Assembly: GCA_016932035.1 (NCBI GenBank)
Contig: JAFGDR010000036.1
Coordinates: 1-64,000, forward strand
Reading direction: 5' to 3'
DNA length: 64,000 nucleotides
DNA from: Candidatus Cloacimonadota bacterium
GTDB lineage: Bacteria; Cloacimonadota; Cloacimonadia; JGIOTU-2
Below, in pieces: positions 1 to 7,929 of the stretch. Numbering within the stretch: the stretch's first letter is position 1; every line of letters starts with the position of its first letter. The notes under the pieces are model-generated. The model was not told where the DNA came from, did no database searches, and saw only the letters and a list, made by a program, of their open reading frames with translations. The position numbers and the translations under genes are program-made.

Positions 1-1
1 G

Positions 2-601
2 GAAGCTGCTGCTAAGGTCGGTGTCGATTTTACGCTCCAGGCAATTCTTAATGATAAAAAAGAATTAGTCGAATGTTTTGCAGGAGCTCTTGATGAATCA
101 TTTCGTGCAGGGGTGAAATATTTTAGGGATAAGAGTTCGGTAAAATTTTCTCAGAAAGCAGATTCAGTTTTCGTTTCAAGCGGTGGATATCCTAAGGACC
201 AGAATTTCTACCAATCACAGAAATCATTGAATGCGACAATAGACCTTGTAAAACCAGGTGGAACAATCGTACTTATTGCGGAATGCAGGTTCAATATCGA
301 ACAGGACGAGATGGAAAAACAACTGAAGAATGCTGCTACAATCGATGAGTTGCTTATTGTAGATCAAAAAAAAATCCAGATAGGTGGTCATCGAGCTTTT
401 GCAACAGGAAGACTCTTGAAAAAAGCTGACATACTCGTTCTCAGTGAGATGAATCCCGAATTGGTAAGATCAGTACATTTTACTCCAGTTGAATCGATTG
501 AGAAAGCCCTCGAATTCATTATTAATAAAGAAGGTAAGAACTTCTCTTGCTACATCGTCCCAAGCGGTGGAATGTTCTTTCCAGTGAAAACCACACAGTA
601 A
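2..601 (+). CDS. LarA-family (nickel-dependent lactate racemase-like) protein, C-terminal part
   Basis: The reading frame is open from the first base of the window, so the gene begins upstream and only about the last 199 residues are visible. A GTG at 113 is internal, because the codons before it continue the family pattern (VGVDFTLQ, then CFAGALDES). The visible part matches the C-terminal domain of LarA-family proteins, including the segment VSSGGYPKDQNFYQ and the following VKPGGTIVLIAEC strand. LarA racemases use a nickel-pincer nucleotide; many paralogues act on other 2-hydroxyacids, so the substrate is unknown. The catalytic N-terminal half lies outside the window. The DUF362 iron-sulfur gene follows after 9 bases, which suggests cotranscription. 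Confidence 0.85.
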   Translation, partial: EAAAKVGVDFTLQAILNDKKELVECFAGALDESFRAGVKYFRDKSSVKFSQKADSVFVSSGGYPKDQNFYQSQKSLNATIDLVKPGGTIVLIAECRFNIEQDEMEKQLKNAATIDELLIVDQKKIQIGGHRAFATGRLLKKADILVLSEMNPELVRSVHFTPVESIEKALEFIINKEGKNFSCYIVPSGGMFFPVKTTQ

Positions 602-610
602 AGGAATACT

Positions 611-1765
611 ATGGTTACTGTAATTGCAAAAAAATGTTCATCCTATGACATCCCAAAAGTAAAAAAAGTTATTGATTCCATTTTCTCGGAAACTGAATTT
701 TATCCAAACCTAAAATCAATCAATTCAATCCTTCTTAAACCAAATCTGCTTGGAGCATATCCTCCGGAAAGAGCTATTACTACGCACAGCAACTTCGTTG
801 CAGCTGTAATCGAAATTCTAAAGGACAATCATATTAAGATATCACTTATGGACAATCCCGGCGGTACTGTTAGCGTGGTGAGAGCATATCAGCTGACCGG
901 AATGGAGAATCTTTCAAAGCAGTATGGAATACAATTAATAAATCCTTTTAGGAATGGTATCTACACGTTCAATAAAAAAGTGAAATACACTGTGAATAAG
1001 GCATTTATCGATGCAGAAGCGATCATCAATCTTGCAAAATTGAAAACCCATATGTACACCTTGTACACCGGTGCCATCAAGAACTTTTACGGAATCATTC
1101 CCGGGCTTGCGAAATCCAATCTGCACCGTCTTGCTCCAAATCCAACCAAATTTGCAGAATTCGTTGTAGATATTTACGAGATCATAAAAGATAAGGTTGT
1201 ATTTAACCTGATCGACGGAATCATCGGTATGGATGGCGATGGACCATCAACAGGAGATGTGAAAAAATTTGATATTCTGCTCGGGAGCAAAAATGCCATT
1301 GCAGTTGATTACTTTGCAAGCAAATTCATGGGATACAAACCTGAAAAAGTACCCATTACACGCATTGCTGCAGAGCGGGAAGGATTGGATTTTAACGAAT
1401 TTCATCTTTCCAGTGATTTTGACAAAGGTTTTGTACTTCCGCACTGCAATATCCAGGCGACTAAAAGAAAAAACAGAATTCTCAACCTGCTCTCAGTACC
1501 GCTTAAAGGTTTCGTGAAACGCTTCTTCTGGACCATCCCTTTCTTCGAGCCCCAAAAATGTGTGCAGTGCCAAGCATGCGTGAAATTCTGCCCCGGTAAA
1601 GCCCTTACTCTGGAAGAAAAAGACCGTGCGCCAAAAATTGATCCGCAAAAATGTATCCTCTGCATGTGCTGCATAGAAATATGCCCCGAGCATGCAGTCT
1701 CCCTCAAGAAAAGTTTTCTCGGCAAAATGCTCATCCAGGAACATGATCCATCAAAAAATAATTAA
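611..1765 (+). CDS. DUF362 protein with C-terminal 2[4Fe-4S] ferredoxin domain
   Basis: This 384-residue protein has an N-terminal DUF362 domain (about residues 1-290; motifs LLKPNLLG, NLAKLKTHMYT and GAIKNFYGIIPG). Two ferredoxin-type clusters follow at the C-terminus (CVQCQACVKFCPGKA and CILCMCCIEICPEHA). DUF362 proteins are widespread in anaerobes and most have no assigned reaction; the ferredoxin part implies electron transfer in the cytoplasm. No signal peptide is visible. The ATG at 611 sits 9 bases after the LarA-like stop with an AAGGA in between, so the two are probably one operon. The second cluster's CxxCxCC spacing is slightly unusual but keeps four usable cysteines before the proline. 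Confidence 0.88.
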   Translation: MVTVIAKKCSSYDIPKVKKVIDSIFSETEFYPNLKSINSILLKPNLLGAYPPERAITTHSNFVAAVIEILKDNHIKISLMDNPGGTVSVVRAYQLTGMENLSKQYGIQLINPFRNGIYTFNKKVKYTVNKAFIDAEAIINLAKLKTHMYTLYTGAIKNFYGIIPGLAKSNLHRLAPNPTKFAEFVVDIYEIIKDKVVFNLIDGIIGMDGDGPSTGDVKKFDILLGSKNAIAVDYFASKFMGYKPEKVPITRIAAEREGLDFNEFHLSSDFDKGFVLPHCNIQATKRKNRILNLLSVPLKGFVKRFFWTIPFFEPQKCVQCQACVKFCPGKALTLEEKDRAPKIDPQKCILCMCCIEICPEHAVSLKKSFLGKMLIQEHDPSKNN

Positions 1766-1800
1766 GAATTATAAAAACCTATTTAGTTAAGGAGGTAACC

Positions 1801-3219
1801 ATGAATTATAAAACTTATTTCATCTTTTTTATTTTTTTGCTGTTCACATTTTCCATCCAACTCTCAGCTGCAGACACATGGGTAAAGACCTACAGACCAT
1901 TCCAGCAACCATACATGGATGATAAATATTGGGTAGAGGATGTGATAGTCACACAAGATAGCGGATATGTAGTAAGTGGCAGCTTTGAACTCTACGATGA
2001 TTTTTATTATGAAAATTGGGGATTTTTGATAAAAACAGATAAAGATGGGAATATGCTGTGGGCTTCTAAAGATAGTGTGGATTTTATGAACTATAACGGA
2101 TATTCTGTCGAATTTGTTGAGACGACTGATGGAGGTTTTTTAACAATTGGATTACAAGATTATGTTGGAGGTCGATATATCATAAAAAGAGATTCTGAAG
2201 GAAATAAATTATAGGCTTTACCATACGTTAATGATCTCGGTGTATTCTCAATGCATAATACACAGGATGGCAATATTATACTTGCAGGTAGATCTGATTA
2301 TAACGCTGCATTGAGAAAGATAACCGAAGATGGAACAACGATATGGACGAAAGTAATAGACTGTGGAACAAGTATTGCTTATTCGGTTGATGAATGTAGT
2401 AATGGAGATTACGTATTAACAGGAGTTGATTATGATAATTATAATGTTTTAGTTGTAAAGACTGATTCTCTTGGTGATTCTTTGTGGACGAGAACTTTTA
2501 ATGGACTCGGTGGACATGATATGGGAAGATGTATAAGAGAGACTCATGATGGTAATATAATAATGGGGGGAAGGATTGATGAGTCAAAATCTGATTACAT
2601 GAATGGAGCATTTATAGGATTAATTAATACACTTGGGGATACTCTTTGGACAAAAACATATGCTCAAAATATCTTGTATATAGTCTTGTCATTAGTTGAG
2701 GTTGACGACGGATATGTGCTTCAAGGTGGGAAGCTTGTAAAAATAAATAGTATTTCATCTTTGTTATGGAATGAACCTCTTACAGGGGATGTATACGGTG
2801 GTGGTGATAAAAACCTTCAAAGAACCCCAGAAGGTGGATTCCTTTGTGTAGCAACAGAAGATTGGGGAGATCGCATTGTATTGAATAAGACCGATTCATT
2901 AGGGCAGGTATATTCAATAGATGATCCAAACAATCAACAAAATATTATTTCAATAAATATATATCCAAACCCGATAAAAGATTACTGTACAATATCGTTT
3001 AATAATCATAATTTTTCATTGAAAGACCCACAAATTACTATCTATAATATCAAAGGGCAAGTGGTTAGGGAGTTAGGATTCAGAGATTTGGATTTAGGAT
3101 TTAGCGTTGAGTGGGATGGGAGAGATATACATGGGAAAGAAATCGGAGCTGGAGTGTATTTTGTCAGGATGAAAGATGATACTTATCAAGCAGTATCAAA
3201 AGTAATTAAACTTGAATAA
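1801..3219 (+). pseudogene. Secreted beta-propeller protein with T9SS sorting domain, interrupted by one in-frame TAG
   Basis: Two open segments, 1801-2214 and 2251-3219, lie in the same frame and are separated only by a TAG at 2212-2214. Read through, they form one protein of about 472 codons. It has a signal peptide (hydrophobic stretch in residues 5-24, ending near LSAADT), repeated units of roughly 50 residues with the pattern (D/T)xxGxxLW, and a C-terminal FlgD-like sorting domain beginning IYPNPIKDYCTISF and ending with a GAGVYFVRM strand. The stop falls where the repeat expects Trp (GNKL-stop against GDSLW, GDTLW and GNMLW), so a single TGG-to-TAG change explains it. A perfect AAGGAGGT precedes the ATG. 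The domain suggests export by type IX secretion. It may be a pseudogene, a sequencing error or a strain variant. Confidence 0.85.
3064..3104 (+). repeat. TTAGGATT-type low-complexity stretch inside the sorting domain
   Basis: The coding sequence contains tandem variants of TTAGGATT/ATTTGGATTTAG, giving the residues ELGFRDLDLGF between the GQVV strand and the VEWDGRD motif of the FlgD-like domain. The same word type occurs between genes at 12571-12595. It looks like an in-frame insertion or expansion of a dispersed intergenic repeat. Confidence 0.45.
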
Positions 3220-3315
3220 TCATGATTCATCAAATAGATTTGTTTCAATGCGAAGGTATAAAGAAATCTAAAATGATGAGAAAAAAATACTTAGATGTGA
3301 AAAAAACCAAAAAAT

Positions 3316-3355
3316 CTCCTCTTGAGAGGAGTCCGGCTTTAGCCGGGAGGTGTGT
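3316..3355. repeat. Left palindromic repeat flanking the DUF559 gene
   Basis: Two hairpins lie side by side: CTCCTCT-TG-AGAGGAG (3316-3331) and CCGGCT-TT-AGCCGG (3333-3346), followed by GGAGGTGTGT. Read on the other strand, the order is ACACACC, a GC-rich hairpin, then a CTCTCAAGAG hairpin. This is the same order as in the unit at 3727-3772, so the pair forms an inverted repeat around the gene. Confidence 0.8.
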
Positions 3356-3376
3356 AAACTAAAAAGGAGACTTATT

Positions 3377-3727
3377 ATGATACTTCATTATGATCCCAAA
3401 TTAAAAAATTTAGCAAAGAAACTTCGGAAAAATATGACCTTACCTGAAGTACTACTTTGGAATCAACTAAAAGGAAAGAAACTCGGTTTTGATTTTCATC
3501 GGCAAAAACCAATAGATAGATACATAGTTGACTTTTATTGTCCAGAACTCAAATTAGTTATCGAGGTAGATGGTTCTGTACATTTAGATAAAGGGGAAAA
3601 TGATATTATAAGGCAACTTAGATTAGAATCATTAGGGCTGAATGTATTGCGTTTCAAAGCAACCGATATATTAAAAAATCTTAATGATGTGATTGATTCA
3701 ATACAGAATTATATAAGTAAGCAATAA
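3377..3727 (+). CDS. DUF559 (Vsr-like PD-(D/E)xK fold) protein
   Basis: The protein has 116 residues. It matches the DUF559 family of small endonuclease-like proteins: MTLPEVLLWNQLKGKKLGF, then RYIVDFYCPELKLVIEVDG with the acidic residues expected of the nuclease core, then LRLESLGLNVLRF. The GTG at 3350 would also open this frame, but the ATG at 3377 is preceded by AAGGAG at the right distance and gives the family's usual start. No biological substrate is established for the family. The gene is framed by palindromic inverted repeats whose ACACACC ends face it, and its stop codon overlaps the right-hand repeat, so gene and repeats probably move as one unit. Confidence 0.9.
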   Translation: MILHYDPKLKNLAKKLRKNMTLPEVLLWNQLKGKKLGFDFHRQKPIDRYIVDFYCPELKLVIEVDGSVHLDKGENDIIRQLRLESLGLNVLRFKATDILKNLNDVIDSIQNYISKQ

Positions 3728-3772
3728 CACACCCCGATCCGCCAGCTGGCGGATCACCCCTCTCAAGAGGGG
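3727..3772. repeat. Right palindromic repeat flanking the DUF559 gene
   Basis: The unit reads ACACACCCC, then the 20-base perfect palindrome GATCCGCCAGCTGGCGGATC (3736-3755), then the hairpin CCCCTCT-CA-AGAGGGG (3757-3772). It mirrors the unit at 3316-3355. A 16-base core of the central palindrome recurs inside the RNase P RNA gene at 4935-4950. Confidence 0.85.
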
Positions 3773-3880
3773 ATTCTTATTATTTCATCTTCAAATATTA
3801 TTATTTTCTATAAAGTGATATTTATTAAACTGGGATTCCATATAATTCTGACCAAATGTTTACTATTAATCCATAAAAAT

Positions 3881-3910
3881 TTGACAATAATTTACATGCA
3901 ACGGCATTGT
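3881..3910 (+). promoter_or_regulatory. Possible sigma-70-type promoter
   Basis: TTGACA at 3881-3886 is followed, after 18 bases, by CATTGT, a weak -10 box. It would start a transcript near 3917, upstream of the terminator at 4029-4062. The -35 match is perfect and the -10 match is poor. Promoter rules of this organism are unknown. Confidence 0.3.
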
Positions 3911-3916
3911 TACTCC

Positions 3917-4062
3917 TACGTTTATGGAAAAGAATAGTATATGTGCAGCGGGAAAAATTAGTGGGAGTCCGGCAAAAATGGGCTTCAAAATATTGTGTGA
4001 AAAATTAGCACCACAAGATATAAATTACAAGGCATTTATGAAATTCATAAGTGCCTTTTTTG
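3917..4062 (+). ncRNA. Candidate small RNA or attenuated leader
   Basis: The stretch between the DUF559 repeat and the zinc-ribbon gene has no convincing coding frame. It is bounded by a possible promoter (3881-3910) and a strong intrinsic terminator (4029-4062), giving a transcript of about 145 nt. It contains the word GAAAAATTAG twice and short GC-rich blocks (GTGGGAGTCCGGC). It could be a free small RNA or a leader controlling the zinc-ribbon/rnpB/recJ genes by termination. I could not match it to a known riboswitch, 6S or SRP RNA. Confidence 0.3.
4029..4062 (+). terminator. Intrinsic terminator upstream of the zinc-ribbon gene
   Basis: AAGGCA plus TTATGAA pair with TTCATAA plus TGCCTT, giving a stem of about 13 bp with one or two mismatched bases. 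It is followed directly by a run of T (4056-4061). It lies 37 bases before the ATG at 4099, so transcripts from the left end here or are attenuated here. Confidence 0.75.
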
Positions 4063-4098
4063 TTATTATATATTTTCACAATCCTTTAGGAGTAAGAC

Positions 4099-4806
4099 AT
4101 GCTTAAAGAGATCAAGATTTTAAAAAATCTGCAGGAACTCGATGATAAGATACTACAGAATTCAAAGGAGATCGAGCGTTTGCCAAAAGTCGTGCAGGAA
4201 TTGGAAGAAAAATACAGTTCCGAACAGGAATCGGTTAAGAATATCACACAGCGGCTTGAACAGAACATCATGCAGCAGAAGAAACTGGAGCTTGACATCA
4301 CATCCAATAATCAGGATATTAATAAATATGAGAATCAACTCCTCTCTGTAAAAACGAACAAAGAGTACAAAGCACTCAATGCTGAGATCACACACCGGAA
4401 AGAAAAGAATGCTGAGATCGAAGAGCAGCTAATTGAATTCATGGAAGAGGAATCTGTTCTCAGAGATGAGAAGAAAAAATTTGAAGAGTTGTTTGAAAAA
4501 GATCAGAAGATCTTTGAAGTAGAAAAAGGAAAGATAGATAAACAGGTTGCTGAACTTCAAAAAAAGGTTGATGAACTGGAAGCTGAAAAACTTACTCTTT
4601 CCAAAGAAATACCGGATCTTCTCTTTCGCAGGTATCAACGCCTTATTCAGCACGGAAACGGTAAAGCAGTGGTTACACTCAGCGAAGATGGAACATGCAA
4701 TGGCTGTCATTTCCGGGTACGTCCCCAGATCATCGTTGAAGTGTCAAAAAATGACAGGATCATTACCTGCGAAAATTGTTCAAGAATAATAATAGCACCT
4801 AAATAG
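4099..4806 (+). CDS. Coiled-coil protein with C4 zinc ribbon (CT398-like, DUF164 family)
   Basis: Of its 235 residues, the first 170 or so are almost entirely charged heptads predicted to form a long helical hairpin coiled coil. The last 45 hold a C4 zinc ribbon (CNGCHF, later CENCSR, four cysteines as two CxxC pairs). This architecture is the CT398/DUF164 family, found widely in bacteria next to rnpB or nucleic-acid genes, and its cellular role is not settled. No signal peptide or membrane segment is visible. The AGGAG before ATG 4099 supports the start. The RNase P RNA gene starts almost at the stop codon, so the two are probably cotranscribed. Confidence 0.88.
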   Translation: MLKEIKILKNLQELDDKILQNSKEIERLPKVVQELEEKYSSEQESVKNITQRLEQNIMQQKKLELDITSNNQDINKYENQLLSVKTNKEYKALNAEITHRKEKNAEIEEQLIEFMEEESVLRDEKKKFEELFEKDQKIFEVEKGKIDKQVAELQKKVDELEAEKLTLSKEIPDLLFRRYQRLIQHGNGKAVVTLSEDGTCNGCHFRVRPQIIVEVSKNDRIITCENCSRIIIAPK

Positions 4807-4808
4807 TG

Positions 4809-5225
4809 CAGAAGATAATCAGACGATCACCCTCCCGATGATTCGGGGGGAAGGAAAGTCCGAACACCAGGAGCGCAATACTACGTAATACGTAGTTCCA
4901 GTGATGGAAAGAAAGTGCCACAGAAAAGAAACCGTCCGCCAGCTGGCGGATAAGGGTGAAAAGGCGGTGTAAGAGACCACCAGTGCTAATGGTGACATCA
5001 GCAGCTCGGTAAACCTTATTGGTGCAAGGTCAAATAGAAGAGAAATTCGCCTTAGGCGGATACGAACTGCTCCATTCGTCATACTCTCGGGTAGACCGCA
5101 GAACTCAGTCACAGAAAAGACTGTGAATTTTCTTCGGAAAATACTGTGAAGTCTGAGTAAGATAAATGATCGTCGTCCTGAACTTGTACTTCAGGAGACA
5201 GAATTCGGCTTATTATTATCTTCCG
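4809..5225 (+). ncRNA. rnpB: RNase P RNA (M1 RNA)
   Basis: This is the catalytic RNA that trims tRNA 5' ends. The conserved blocks appear in order: GGAAGGAAAGTCCGAACACC near the 5' end, CGGTAAACC and GGTGCAAGGTCAAATAG in the middle (5007-5039), and GACAGAATTCGGCTTAT at the 3' end (5198-5212). The terminal helix P1 closes perfectly, GAAGATAAT at 4811-4819 with ATTATCTTC at 5215-5223, which sets the ends to within a few bases. Length is about 415 nt, normal for type A. Variable arms contain two palindromes, TCCGCCAGCTGGCGGA (4935-4950) and CGCCTTAGGCGG (about 5050-5061), the first identical to the core of a dispersed repeat at 3736-3755. Confidence 0.97.
4935..4950. repeat. REP-like palindrome within rnpB
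   Basis: TCCGCCAGCTGGCGGA is a perfect 16-base palindrome identical to the core of the 20-base palindrome at 3736-3755 beside the DUF559 gene. It sits in a variable arm of the RNase P RNA, where an extra hairpin would be tolerated. Confidence 0.7.
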
Positions 5226-5246
5226 CATATTTGGTTTGGAGAATCG

Positions 5247-6959
5247 ATGAGAAAGAAATGGATCAAAGAAGCAGCTGAGATTGATCAGCAGGTGCTCGAT
5301 ACACTCGCTACTGAGTTAAGCTGTCCTCCAGTCATCGCAAAATTACTCGCCCTTCATGGTATAGATACACCGGAAAAAGCTCAGGTTTTTTTTAATCCAT
5401 CGATTGAAGACCTTCATGATCCCTTCCTCTTCAAGGATATGGATAAAGCCGTAGAACGCATTCTCCACGCTGTCGAAGAAAAAGAAAAGATCGTTATCTA
5501 TGGCGATTATGATGTGGACGGTACTACTGCAACATCGATCCTCCTGATGGGACTCCGGGAACTCGAAGCAAATGTCGATTTCTATATCCCAAATAGAATG
5601 ATCGAGGGGTATGGCTTATCATTGACAGGCAATAAGGCAATTGAATCCATGCAGGCACAGCTTATCATTACGGTGGATTGCGGTATTAATGCTGTTGATG
5701 AGATCGCTGACCTCAATAATGATGGCATCGATGTGATCGTAACCGACCATCATACTCCCAAAGAAGTGATACCCGAAGCATATGCCATCATCGATCCCAA
5801 ATTAAAGGATTCAACATACCCCTATTCCGAACTTTCAGGTGCAGGAATTGCGCTCAAGCTTCTGACTGCTATCTTCATAAAAGGTGGTAAAGATGGATTG
5901 GATGCGATCGAACGGTACTGTGATCTTGCAGGACTGGGAACGATTGCTGACATCGTACCTCTTACAGGTGAAAACAGGATCATCGCCCGTCTTGGTATAG
6001 AACGGCTCCAGAAAAGAAAGAACATGGGCATCAACTACCTGCTTAATCTTTCGGGACTGAAAAAAGTCGTGCTGAAATCCAGTGATATTGTTTTCAAGCT
6101 CGCACCCCGCATAAATGCTGCAGGCCGTATGGGAAGTGCAGACAGAGCAGTCGAGCTCATGACCGCCACAACGCCGGAGCATGCAAAGAATCTCGCCCTT
6201 TCGATAGACTCCGAAAACTACAAACGCCAGAAGATCGATCAGGATACTTTCAAGACTGCCTGCGATATGATTGAAGCTAAATATCCTGACATGAATAACA
6301 CCTATTTCATTGTACTTGCTGCGGAAGAGTGGCATCCGGGTGTAATCGGAATCGTTGCTTCTAAGATCGTTGAAAAATACAACCGACCGACAATACTTAT
6401 AACGCTTTCAGAAGGTGAAGGGAGCGGTTCAGGCAGAAGCATCCAGAATTTCAATATCTTCGACTGTCTCTCGAATTTTGAAGATTTTCTCATCAGCTTT
6501 GGCGGTCATAAATATGCTGCAGGACTCACGATTCTGCCAGAATACATCGATATCCTGGACGAAAAACTAAATGAATACGCACGTGAAATTTTATCTGAAA
6601 AAGAGATACAGCCGCAGATCAGCGTTGTTGATGAAATCAACCTCCAGCAGATAGATGATGAACTTATCAAATGGCTGAAAATGTTCGCACCCTTTGGACC
6701 GAAAAATATGAACCCGATCTTTATGAGTTCAAATGTCATGGTCGTTGGTTATCCATACACAGTCGGCATGAACCATCTTAAAATCAAAGCATTGCAGAAC
6801 GAGAAAACCCTCGATCTGATCGGTTTCAACATGGGTGATCTTGTACCTTTCCTCAAAAAAGGTTCCCGCATCGATATTGCCTATTCTCTTGAAGAAAATA
6901 ACTGGCAGAATATTTCTAAGATACAGGGTAAACTGAAGGATATTCGCCCGTCACAATAA
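5247..6959 (+). CDS. recJ: Single-stranded-DNA 5'-3' exonuclease RecJ
   Basis: RecJ degrades single-stranded DNA in recombination and mismatch or base-excision repair. The 570-residue protein has the DHH phosphoesterase motifs YGDYDVDGTTA, VDCGIN and VTDHHTP, the SGAGIALKLL segment, and a DHHA1 domain with GGHKYAAGL. A C-terminal OB-like domain follows. The frame is open from 5166, but that start lies inside the RNase P RNA. The ATG at 5247, preceded by GGAGA at 5238-5242, gives the normal RecJ N-terminus. It begins 21 bases after rnpB, so RNase P RNA and RecJ are probably on one transcript. The lipoprotein gene starts 1 base after its stop. Confidence 0.95.
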   Translation: MRKKWIKEAAEIDQQVLDTLATELSCPPVIAKLLALHGIDTPEKAQVFFNPSIEDLHDPFLFKDMDKAVERILHAVEEKEKIVIYGDYDVDGTTATSILLMGLRELEANVDFYIPNRMIEGYGLSLTGNKAIESMQAQLIITVDCGINAVDEIADLNNDGIDVIVTDHHTPKEVIPEAYAIIDPKLKDSTYPYSELSGAGIALKLLTAIFIKGGKDGLDAIERYCDLAGLGTIADIVPLTGENRIIARLGIERLQKRKNMGINYLLNLSGLKKVVLKSSDIVFKLAPRINAAGRMGSADRAVELMTATTPEHAKNLALSIDSENYKRQKIDQDTFKTACDMIEAKYPDMNNTYFIVLAAEEWHPGVIGIVASKIVEKYNRPTILITLSEGEGSGSGRSIQNFNIFDCLSNFEDFLISFGGHKYAAGLTILPEYIDILDEKLNEYAREILSEKEIQPQISVVDEINLQQIDDELIKWLKMFAPFGPKNMNPIFMSSNVMVVGYPYTVGMNHLKIKALQNEKTLDLIGFNMGDLVPFLKKGSRIDIAYSLEENNWQNISKIQGKLKDIRPSQ

Positions 6960-6960
6960 C

Positions 6961-7842
6961 ATGAACACAGGTTCGATGAGAAGTATAGTAATAATCCTAT
7001 TGATATTCTCACTTATTTCGTGTTCCAATCTGAAAATTTCAGACAAAAAACCCCTACCCAGTGGAATTACTCACTCATCATTAATGCAATCGGTCATTAT
7101 ATTACCTGTTCAACCCCGAAAAATAAGATATTGTAATTATACTCATACTTTTGTTGTACTCGATAAAACAAAGAACATGCTCTATCGTATTGATGAAAAG
7201 GGGAAAATACTGCAACGCATAGGTGAATTCGGATTTGATGCTGGTCAGTTTGTTCATATTTCCGATTTTGCTGTTGATAGTTTTGGAAATATATTCGTGG
7301 TTGATGATGTAATAAATATTGTAGTTCAATTTGATGATTTTGGTCAATTCGTTAACTCATTCTCTCCGATGGACATGACAGATCCCGAACTCATTGCAGT
7401 TCTGGATACAGGTGAACTTCTCATCTATGACAGCTCTTCGAACCAGGTTTTTTGTTATATAAAACAAAATAGTATAAGATTTAAATTCGGGAAATTCTAT
7501 CTTGACGATCCCAAGAAAATATCTGCGTCTCTGGATGTAAATTATATTCAAGATACGGGCAATAATACGATTTTCATGATCGACGGATTTGGCGGTTTAC
7601 TGCATGAAATATCACCAAAGAATCCTGTAGTAGATATCACATCAACCAAGGATTTCTATTACTATATTGATGCGAACGCCGAACTCTATGTTGCCAGAAG
7701 AACGTCAGATGTTCAACTACATTTGGGTAATATAACTGAACTGATCCCGAACATCAAACCTAAAGCAATAATTGTATTTTCCAAAACAGTTTGCATTCTG
7801 GATGGCAACAAACTCTATTTATTCCAACTACTTGATAATTAG
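6961..7842 (+). CDS. Lipoprotein with predicted beta-propeller (NHL-like)
   Basis: The protein has 293 residues. Its N-terminus is a lipoprotein signal (hydrophobic IVIILLIFSL then LISC, Cys21 counting from ATG 6961). The remainder consists of short repeats such as MLYRIDEKGKILQRIGEFG, FAVDSFGNIFVVDD and VVQFDDFGQFVNSF, typical of NHL or six-bladed propellers. No enzymatic motif is seen, and no function can be assigned beyond an envelope-anchored binding or scaffold protein. An ATG at 6976 has a better-spaced AGG and an equally good signal peptide, so it may be the real start. The gene follows recJ with 1 base between, which suggests translational coupling. Confidence 0.7.
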   Translation: MNTGSMRSIVIILLIFSLISCSNLKISDKKPLPSGITHSSLMQSVIILPVQPRKIRYCNYTHTFVVLDKTKNMLYRIDEKGKILQRIGEFGFDAGQFVHISDFAVDSFGNIFVVDDVINIVVQFDDFGQFVNSFSPMDMTDPELIAVLDTGELLIYDSSSNQVFCYIKQNSIRFKFGKFYLDDPKKISASLDVNYIQDTGNNTIFMIDGFGGLLHEISPKNPVVDITSTKDFYYYIDANAELYVARRTSDVQLHLGNITELIPNIKPKAIIVFSKTVCILDGNKLYLFQLLDN

Positions 7843-7929
7843 CCATATAATCTTTTTTTCTTAAGAATTACTTTACAAATTTTTTATGCAAAATACGAGT
7901 TGTAAAAAAATTTATCAAAAGAAAAATTT

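Noticed and set aside
2212-2214. TAG at 2212 as a recoded amino acid codon
   Set aside because: TAG ends other genes in the window (for example panB and the zinc-ribbon gene), and no recoding element is seen, so a point mutation or sequencing error is simpler.
3940-4020. A resemblance to the cobalamin riboswitch core (GGGAA, GTG, CCGGC blocks)
   Set aside because: The B12-box and the conserved GCCACTG element are missing, and the downstream gene has no link to cobalamin.
3924-4106. A 60-residue plus-strand open frame before the zinc-ribbon gene
   Set aside because: It spans the terminator at 4029-4062, overlaps the next gene's start, has no ribosome binding site and no recognisable composition.
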